Assembly: GCA_042096455.1 (NCBI GenBank)
Contig: JBELLU010000032.1
Span: forward strand, 1 to 21,212
Reading direction: 5' to 3'
Length of the DNA: 21,212 nucleotides
From: UBA7445 sp042096455
GTDB lineage: Bacteria; Verrucomicrobiota; Verrucomicrobiia; Opitutales; Coraliomargaritaceae
Shown here piece after piece: positions 15,953-21,212 of this stretch. The translations under genes were made by a program, and so were the position numbers. The notes under the pieces are model-generated. The model searched no databases. It saw only the letters and a list, made by a program, of their open reading frames with translations, and was not told the DNA's origin. Position 1 is the stretch's first letter. The number at the start of each line of letters is the position of its first letter.

Positions 15953-18697
15953 ATGCTGCAGCACCACCGCCTCGACTGGAACGCCCCGCTCCTGCCCGCC
16001 GTCACCGCAGGACTCCTCGAGCGGGCCACCAATGAAGGCAAGGACCTCCGTCACCTCCTCGCGCTGGTCCCGACCCGGCAAGCGGGGCGCCGTCTCCGCC
16101 AGAGCCTCCTCGCGCAGCAAGCCGATTTAAAACTCCCCGCCATCCAGACCCCCGATGCCTTTCTCGCGGTAAGCCTCCCCACCCCGCCGGTGGGCGAGGG
16201 CGCGCTCCTCGCCGCCTGGTTCGCGAGCCTGAATGCCGTGAAATTTTCGGACTACCCCGCGGTCTTCCCCAAGGAACCCCCCGCCACCACCGCCTGGTTT
16301 CTCTCCATGGCGCAAAGCCTCCTGCAACTCCGCCGCGAACTCGGGGAAGCCGGTCTCACCCTCGCAACCGCCGCCGAAAAAGCCGCCGAGGCGGGACTGG
16401 AAAGCGATCGTTGGCGGCAACTCGCCCGCCTTGAAAGCCAATACCTCGAAACCCTGCACGCCCGCAAACTGGAAGACCCCATCCTCGCCCGTCGCGCCGC
16501 CGCCGAAAACTACCGCCCCCCGGAAGGAATCGAACAAATCCTCCTCCTCGCAATCCCCGACCCGCAGGCGCTCCCCCTCCTCGCCCTCGCGCAGGCGGAA
16601 TCCGTAACGGTGGAAGTCTGGCATTACGGGCCCGCCAATTGTTTCGATAGCTGGGGCCGTCCCCTCCCGGATCTCTGGGCGGAGCGTCCCCTTCAATTCG
16701 AGGACTGGGGCGCGGAACTCCTCCCCTGCCGCGATCCCCGCGAATGCGCCGCAAGGCTCGCCGAAAGCGTCGCCGCCGCCCCGGAAGCCCATTGCCTCGG
16801 ACTCGTAGATCCCAGCCTCGCGCCCTACGCGGAACGCGCCCTCCAACAAAAAGGACTCCCCGCTTACGATCCCGAAGGCCGCGCCCTCCACCTCAGCGGA
16901 AGCGGTCACCTCGCGGAGCTCTGGTGCAATCTCTGCGAACAGGCCAGTCTGCAAAACCTCCGCGCCCTCCTGCAAAACCCCCTCAACCATCGTTGGCTCG
17001 ACACCGGAGTCCCCGCCGAAACCCTTCTCATCGCGGTCGATACGATCTTTGAGAAACACCTCGTCTCGAACCTCGAAACCCTCCTTCAATTCGCCTACGA
17101 AGCCCCGCTCTCCGGCGCCCTCAAAAAAATCGACGCGACCCGCCGCGCCCTCCTTCAGGCATCCAATTTCCCCGAAGCCCTGCGCGCCCACCTGCAGGCG
17201 CTCGCCGCCGCCAACGAAAGCGCCGAGCTCGACGAAAACCTCGAACCTTGCCTCGCGGCGGGAATCGAGGCCGCCAAGCATTTTGCGAAACTCCCCCCCG
17301 CCTTCCACCGCCTCGCCTTCAAGCAAGCCCTCCGCAAAAGCAAGACCTACCCCCCGCGCCCCGAGGGCGCCCACGACCTCCTCGGTTGGCTCGAGTTGCT
17401 CTGGGATGACGCGCCCCACCTCAGCCTCGCCGGCCTCAATGAAGGGATCGTTCCGGAAGCGCGCCCCGCCGATAGCTTCCTCCCGGAGACCCTCCGCGAA
17501 ATCCTCGGCCTCCGCACCGAGGCGCAACGCTTCGCGCGCGACGCCTACCTCCTCGAGGCGCTCTGCCACCGCCGCGCCGGGGACCGCGGGCGCCTCCAAT
17601 TCCTCGTGCCGCAAACCCTAGCGGACGGCACCCCCGCCAAACCCTCCCGCCTCCTCTTTCAGGCACCCGACGCGGAATTTCTCGAACGCATCCAAGCCTT
17701 CTTTCAGGATGACGACGAAGCGCACGCGCCCAGCCTGAGCCACAGCCTCCCCTGGCGGCTCGCCCCCCCGCCGGGTCTGTCCCTCCCCGAGCATTTCTCG
17801 CCGAGCAGTCTCCGCAGCTACCTGCAATGCCCCTTCCGTTTTTTCCTGCGCCACATCATGGGACTGCGCCCCGCCGAACTCGCGGCACGCGAACTGACCC
17901 CCGCAAACTTCGGCAACCGCCTCCACGATGTCCTTGCGGAGCTTGCAGGTCGCCAACTAACCAAACCTCTCGACACTGAAGCGCTCGCCCGCGAACTGAA
18001 ATCCAGCATCGCAAAAAATCTTGAGCGGCGTTACGGGAAACAACCCTCCTTCGCGCTTCGCCTCCAACAGGAAGCCCTCGAAGGTCGCCTCCAGGCTTTT
18101 GTGACCCGTCAGGCCGAAGACCTCGAAATCCACGGCGCCACCGAAATCCGCGCCGCCGAGCAGCGATTTGAAATGATCCTCGAAGGGTTTAAAATCAAAG
18201 GCTTCATTGACCGCGTCGACTCGGGGAACGCGGGCCTCACCCTCTACGATTACAAGACCGCCGACAATCCCAAGACCCCCGCCGCCGCGCACCTCGCCAC
18301 CGCAACCGCCGCGACCACCCCCAAGCATTTGCCCGGTGGCGCCTTCTTCGATCTCGACGGCAAGACCTACCGTTGGACCGACCTCCAACTCCCGCTCTAC
18401 GCCCTCGCCGCCCGCGAGGCATACCCCGAAACCCGGCGCCCCCGCCTCGCCTATATCAACCTCGCCAAGACCCTCGATAAAAGCGCCTTCGATTATTGGG
18501 ACGACTTCACCGAAGCTCACCTCGACTCCGCCCGCGAGTGCGCGGTGGAGGTCATCCAACAAATCAAAACGGGAGTCTTCTGGCCCCCCAACGCCAAGCT
18601 CCGCGAATCCTACGACGATTTCGCCGCCCTCTTCCCCGACGGAATCGAAAACTCCGTCGATCCCGAAACTTTCAAATGCTATCCCTTCAAAACATAG
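15953..18697 (+). CDS. AddB-like protein with C-terminal PD-(D/E)XK nuclease domain
   Basis: The 914-residue protein has the AddB/RexB layout: an N-terminal helicase-like half that appears inactive, and a C-terminal RecB-type nuclease. LVPTRQAGRRLRQSL (38-52) stands where Walker A would be and lacks its lysine motif. GLNEGIVPEARPADSFLP (494-511) is typical of AddB. The nuclease residues are H658 (NRLHDVL), D753 (GFIDRVD), D766 and K768 (YDYKT), and QLPLYALA at 812-819. AddB normally carries a [4Fe-4S] site from one Cys before the nuclease and three at its end; here C626 (CPFRFF) is kept, but only C909 is found near the end, so the cluster is probably absent. The stop overlaps the next gene by 22 bases. 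Together they should process double-strand breaks. Confidence 0.86.
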   Translation: MLQHHRLDWNAPLLPAVTAGLLERATNEGKDLRHLLALVPTRQAGRRLRQSLLAQQADLKLPAIQTPDAFLAVSLPTPPVGEGALLAAWFASLNAVKFSDYPAVFPKEPPATTAWFLSMAQSLLQLRRELGEAGLTLATAAEKAAEAGLESDRWRQLARLESQYLETLHARKLEDPILARRAAAENYRPPEGIEQILLLAIPDPQALPLLALAQAESVTVEVWHYGPANCFDSWGRPLPDLWAERPLQFEDWGAELLPCRDPRECAARLAESVAAAPEAHCLGLVDPSLAPYAERALQQKGLPAYDPEGRALHLSGSGHLAELWCNLCEQASLQNLRALLQNPLNHRWLDTGVPAETLLIAVDTIFEKHLVSNLETLLQFAYEAPLSGALKKIDATRRALLQASNFPEALRAHLQALAAANESAELDENLEPCLAAGIEAAKHFAKLPPAFHRLAFKQALRKSKTYPPRPEGAHDLLGWLELLWDDAPHLSLAGLNEGIVPEARPADSFLPETLREILGLRTEAQRFARDAYLLEALCHRRAGDRGRLQFLVPQTLADGTPAKPSRLLFQAPDAEFLERIQAFFQDDDEAHAPSLSHSLPWRLAPPPGLSLPEHFSPSSLRSYLQCPFRFFLRHIMGLRPAELAARELTPANFGNRLHDVLAELAGRQLTKPLDTEALARELKSSIAKNLERRYGKQPSFALRLQQEALEGRLQAFVTRQAEDLEIHGATEIRAAEQRFEMILEGFKIKGFIDRVDSGNAGLTLYDYKTADNPKTPAAAHLATATAATTPKHLPGGAFFDLDGKTYRWTDLQLPLYALAAREAYPETRRPRLAYINLAKTLDKSAFDYWDDFTEAHLDSARECAVEVIQQIKTGVFWPPNAKLRESYDDFAALFPDGIENSVDPETFKCYPFKT

Positions 18698-21189
18698 CGA
18701 TCGCGGCCTCCGCGGGCTCCGGTAAAACCTACCAGCTCACGAACCGTTTCATCACCCTCTTGCACCTCGCGGAGCAACCGGAACGCATCATCGCGCTCAC
18801 CTTTACCCGCAACGCCGCCGGGGAATTCTTCAACCGTATCATCGGGAAACTCAGCAAAGCCGCCGCTTCCCCCGATGCCGCCGCGCAACTCTCCCACGAG
18901 CTCGGCATCGAGGCCGACGCCGCCCGCTACCACGCCCTCCTGCGACTCGTGGTGCGTTCCATGCACCGCCTCAACCTCCAGACCCTCGACAGTTTCTTCT
19001 TCCGCATCGTCAGCGCCTTCGCTCTCGAGCTCGGACTCACCGGCAACCTTCAACTCCTCGATGCCAGCAGCGAACCCCGCCTCCGCCGCGCGGTCTGCGA
19101 TGCCCTCGTCCATCGCCGCGGAGAACTCGACGAGGAACTCACCGAATTCTGGCAAGCCTTCAAACAGGCGACCCACGGACAACAAACCCGCAGTGTCGAA
19201 ACAACCGTCACCCAGTTCATCGAAAACCTCTACGGTCTCTACCTCGAAGCCCCCGATCCCGCGCTCTGGGGACAGGAAAGCGCGATCTGGCAAGACCCCG
19301 ACGCATCCCCGCTCAACGGCGACCCGCAGGCCGAAATCGACTGGTCCCAACTCGCCGCCCAACTCCGCGACGCCGCCGAAAACGAAAGCGCACTCACCAT
19401 GCGTCAACGCGGGTTCATCCTCAAAGCCGCCATCCATACCGAGGAATACCCCGCCAAGGAAAAAACCAACACCCTCCTCAACAACACCCTCCACGACCTC
19501 CCCGAATACCGGAAAGGCAACCGCTTCGTAAAACTCGGCAGCCCCAAACTCGTGGAACTCAGCGCCCCCCTCCACGCCGCCCTCCTCGCCTGCGCCGACG
19601 CGATCTTCGCCCACCACCTCCGCCGCGCCCTCCAAAACACCCGAGGCGTCCACCGCATCCTTCAGGCATACCATCAAAATTACGACCGCATCGTCCGCCG
19701 CCCGGGGCGTCTCAGTTTTGCCGACCTCACCCGCCTCCTTAGCCCCAGCCCCCACGAAGCGGGCGCCCTCCTCGCCCCCGCCGATCCCGCCGCGCGCCTC
19801 CTCCTCGAGTTCCGCCTCGACAGCCGTTTCGACCATTGGCTCTTCGATGAATTTCAGGACACCAGCCGGCCCCAGTGGGCGGTCGTGCAAAACCTCATCG
19901 ACGAAATCGTGCAGGACGAGTCCGGTCAGCGTTCCCTCTTCTACGTGGGCGACACCAAGCAATGCCTCTACCTCTGGCGCGGGGGCGACGACCGCCTCTT
20001 CCACGAGATCCAACAACACTACCACCCCGCTATTCAAAGCGAACACCTCGCGACCTCCTGGCGTTCCGCGCCCGCGGTTCTCGATGCCGTCAACACCGCC
20101 TTTGACGACCGCGCCGCCCTCGCCGCCCGTCTCTCCCCCGCCGTCGCGGAGCGTTGGGCGCAGGCCTGGGAAACCCACCAAGCCGCCCCCGACAATGCCG
20201 AACTCAAGGGTTACGCCTGCGTCCTTCAGGCGAGCGAGGCCGAAAATTGCACCGAATGGGAACGCACCCGCGATCTCCTCCTTTCCCTCAAACCCCTCCA
20301 AAACAAAATCAGCGTCGGTTGCCTCGTCCGTCAAAACAAAGACGCCACCGCCCTCGCCGATTACCTCCGCGCCGAAATCCCCGGCCTCCCGGTCCAGACC
20401 GGATCCGCGACCCGACCCGCCACCGACAACGCCGCCGGCGCGACCCTCCTCCAATTCCTCCGCCTCGCCGCCCACCCGGGCGATGCCCTCGCCCGCGGTT
20501 ACCTCCAGTGGCTCGACCACAACACCCCCAGCGCCAAACTCGCCGACCGCGCCCCGGAATTCCGCGACCGCCTCCACCTCGACGGCTACACCCGCGCCAC
20601 CGAATGGGCCGCCGATCAAATCCGCGCCAAACTCCCCGCCGACGATCAACGCCACCAACAACGCCTCGACCGACTCTGCGAATACGCCCGCGATTACCAA
20701 TACGAGGACGAGCGCCACCTCGACGGCTTCCACGAATTCCTCACCGAGCGCAGCTCCAACGAAGACGCCCGAGGCAACGTTATCATTGAAACCATTCACC
20801 GTTCCAAAGGACTCGAATACGACGCCGTCATCCTCGCCGCCGAATCCCACGCCGGCCCCACCGAGGGACGCATCGCCCCCCACCGCAAAAGCGACGGCAG
20901 TATCGACTGGATTCTCGAACCCTTCAAGAGCGACTGCATGCAGGCCGACCCCCAACTCGCCGCCCTCCCCGAAAACGACGCCCAACAACGCGACTTCGGG
21001 AACCTCTGCATCGCCTACGTCGGCATGACCCGCGCCCGCCGCGCCCTCTACCTCATCCAGCCCGCCGGAATCATCCAAAGCAAATCCATCGCCGGACACC
21101 TCCGCGACACCTTCGGCAACGAACCCGACTCCCAAGGCCTCCTCTGGGAAACCGGCGACCCCGATTGGGTAGAGGGGGTTGGTAGTTGA
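18676..21189 (+). CDS. AddA-like UvrD/Rep-family helicase without C-terminal nuclease
   Basis: The 837-residue superfamily 1 helicase has all motifs: ASAGSGKT at 11-18, LTFTRNAA at 41-48, LQTLDSFFFR at 101-110, DEFQDT at 391-396, VGDTKQCLYLWRGGD at 424-438, SWRSAP at 461-466, TIHRSKGLEYD at 706-716, and VGMTRARRALY at 782-792. This is the UvrD/AddA/RecB pattern. AddA proteins of about 1,100-1,250 residues usually end in a RecB nuclease domain; this one ends 45 residues after motif VI, so that domain is missing. The ATG at 18676 lies inside the AddB-like gene; a more upstream start would give 60 residues of Arg/Pro-rich shadow translation. The last six codons turn G/T-rich and run into a direct repeat. 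It probably drives DNA unwinding for the AddB-like nuclease. Confidence 0.88.
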   Translation: MLSLQNIAIAASAGSGKTYQLTNRFITLLHLAEQPERIIALTFTRNAAGEFFNRIIGKLSKAAASPDAAAQLSHELGIEADAARYHALLRLVVRSMHRLNLQTLDSFFFRIVSAFALELGLTGNLQLLDASSEPRLRRAVCDALVHRRGELDEELTEFWQAFKQATHGQQTRSVETTVTQFIENLYGLYLEAPDPALWGQESAIWQDPDASPLNGDPQAEIDWSQLAAQLRDAAENESALTMRQRGFILKAAIHTEEYPAKEKTNTLLNNTLHDLPEYRKGNRFVKLGSPKLVELSAPLHAALLACADAIFAHHLRRALQNTRGVHRILQAYHQNYDRIVRRPGRLSFADLTRLLSPSPHEAGALLAPADPAARLLLEFRLDSRFDHWLFDEFQDTSRPQWAVVQNLIDEIVQDESGQRSLFYVGDTKQCLYLWRGGDDRLFHEIQQHYHPAIQSEHLATSWRSAPAVLDAVNTAFDDRAALAARLSPAVAERWAQAWETHQAAPDNAELKGYACVLQASEAENCTEWERTRDLLLSLKPLQNKISVGCLVRQNKDATALADYLRAEIPGLPVQTGSATRPATDNAAGATLLQFLRLAAHPGDALARGYLQWLDHNTPSAKLADRAPEFRDRLHLDGYTRATEWAADQIRAKLPADDQRHQQRLDRLCEYARDYQYEDERHLDGFHEFLTERSSNEDARGNVIIETIHRSKGLEYDAVILAAESHAGPTEGRIAPHRKSDGSIDWILEPFKSDCMQADPQLAALPENDAQQRDFGNLCIAYVGMTRARRALYLIQPAGIIQSKSIAGHLRDTFGNEPDSQGLLWETGDPDWVEGVGS

Positions 21190-21206
21190 GGGAGGTTGTT
21201 AGTTGA
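21177..21206 (+). repeat. Imperfect direct repeat at the end of the helicase gene
   Basis: GGTTGGTAGTTGA at 21177-21189 and GGTTGTTAGTTGA at 21194-21206 match at 12 of 13 positions with a 17-base period, and the window ends in AGTTGAACGTTG. The first copy supplies the final residues and stop codon of the helicase gene. The G/T-rich composition differs sharply from the C-rich gene body. It may be the edge of a longer intergenic repeat array beyond the window. Confidence 0.6.
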
Positions 21207-21212
21207 ACGTTG

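Noticed and set aside
16127..17614. Long - strand frame opposite the AddB-like gene
   Set aside because: Gly/Glu-rich shadow translation without family motifs.
18496..18675. Upstream extension of the AddA-like helicase by 60 codons
   Set aside because: The extra residues are Arg/Pro-rich and lie inside the AddB-like gene; the Walker A sequence is naturally placed after the ATG at 18676.
18679..21135. An 818-codon open frame on the - strand opposite the AddA-like helicase
   Set aside because: It is Gly/Val/Glu-rich with no recognisable domain, as expected opposite a C-rich gene with few stop codons; the + strand frame has every helicase motif.
1..21212. CRISPR arrays, tRNA genes, insertion sequences, phage genes
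   Set aside because: No regularly spaced repeats, cloverleaf sequences, transposases or phage structural genes were seen; intergenic spaces are too short for most of them.

Overview
This is a high-GC bacterial chromosome segment. It is most likely from a metagenome-assembled member of the Verrucomicrobiota, perhaps class Opitutia. That assignment rests on the style of the proteins (the small tetratricopeptide protein at 14673-14981, the tandem-ACT protein, the YicC protein) and on codon habits, not on a marker gene, so it is only moderately sure. A 100-N scaffold gap at 15469-15568 has identical 55-base sequence on both sides. This points to a short-read graph assembly in which two overlapping contig ends were joined without being merged.

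Layout. 1-3576 (+): an MFS-type transporter, then a large helicase that combines an N-terminal RecB/Cas4-like nuclease domain with an XPD/DinG-type iron-sulfur helicase. 3642-6793 (+): the pyrimidine genes pyrB and pyrC, which overlap by 4 bases, followed 3 bases later by a CPBP/CAAX-type membrane protease. 6838-8887 (+): a YicC-family endoribonuclease, a tandem ACT-domain protein and a TetR-type regulator. 8884-12454 (-): lysyl-tRNA synthetase, with a P1B-4 heavy-metal ATPase upstream of it. 12560-14981 (+): a second DinG/XPD-type iron-sulfur helicase and a small TPR protein. 14995-15817 (-): a PIN-domain toxin and Phd/YefM-type antitoxin pair, interrupted by the assembly gap. 15953-21189 (+): an AddB-like nuclease protein overlapping an AddA-like UvrD-family helicase.

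The common theme is DNA processing. Two different XPD/DinG-family helicases, one with its own nuclease domain, and an AddAB-like pair lie within 21 kb. The AddAB-like pair is unusual. Its helicase subunit ends soon after motif VI and lacks the C-terminal nuclease domain, while the AddB-like subunit keeps its nuclease residues but lacks the C-terminal cysteine set of AddB. The remaining genes are housekeeping (pyrB, pyrC, lysS, yicC).

No tRNA, rRNA, CRISPR array, transposase or recognisable riboswitch was seen. Intergenic spaces are short, at most about 135 bases, so no stretch of 300 bases lacks a gene. The + strand is C-rich over G regardless of gene direction in most places, suggesting a replication-strand bias. 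The toxin-antitoxin pair is clearly more A/T-rich than its surroundings.
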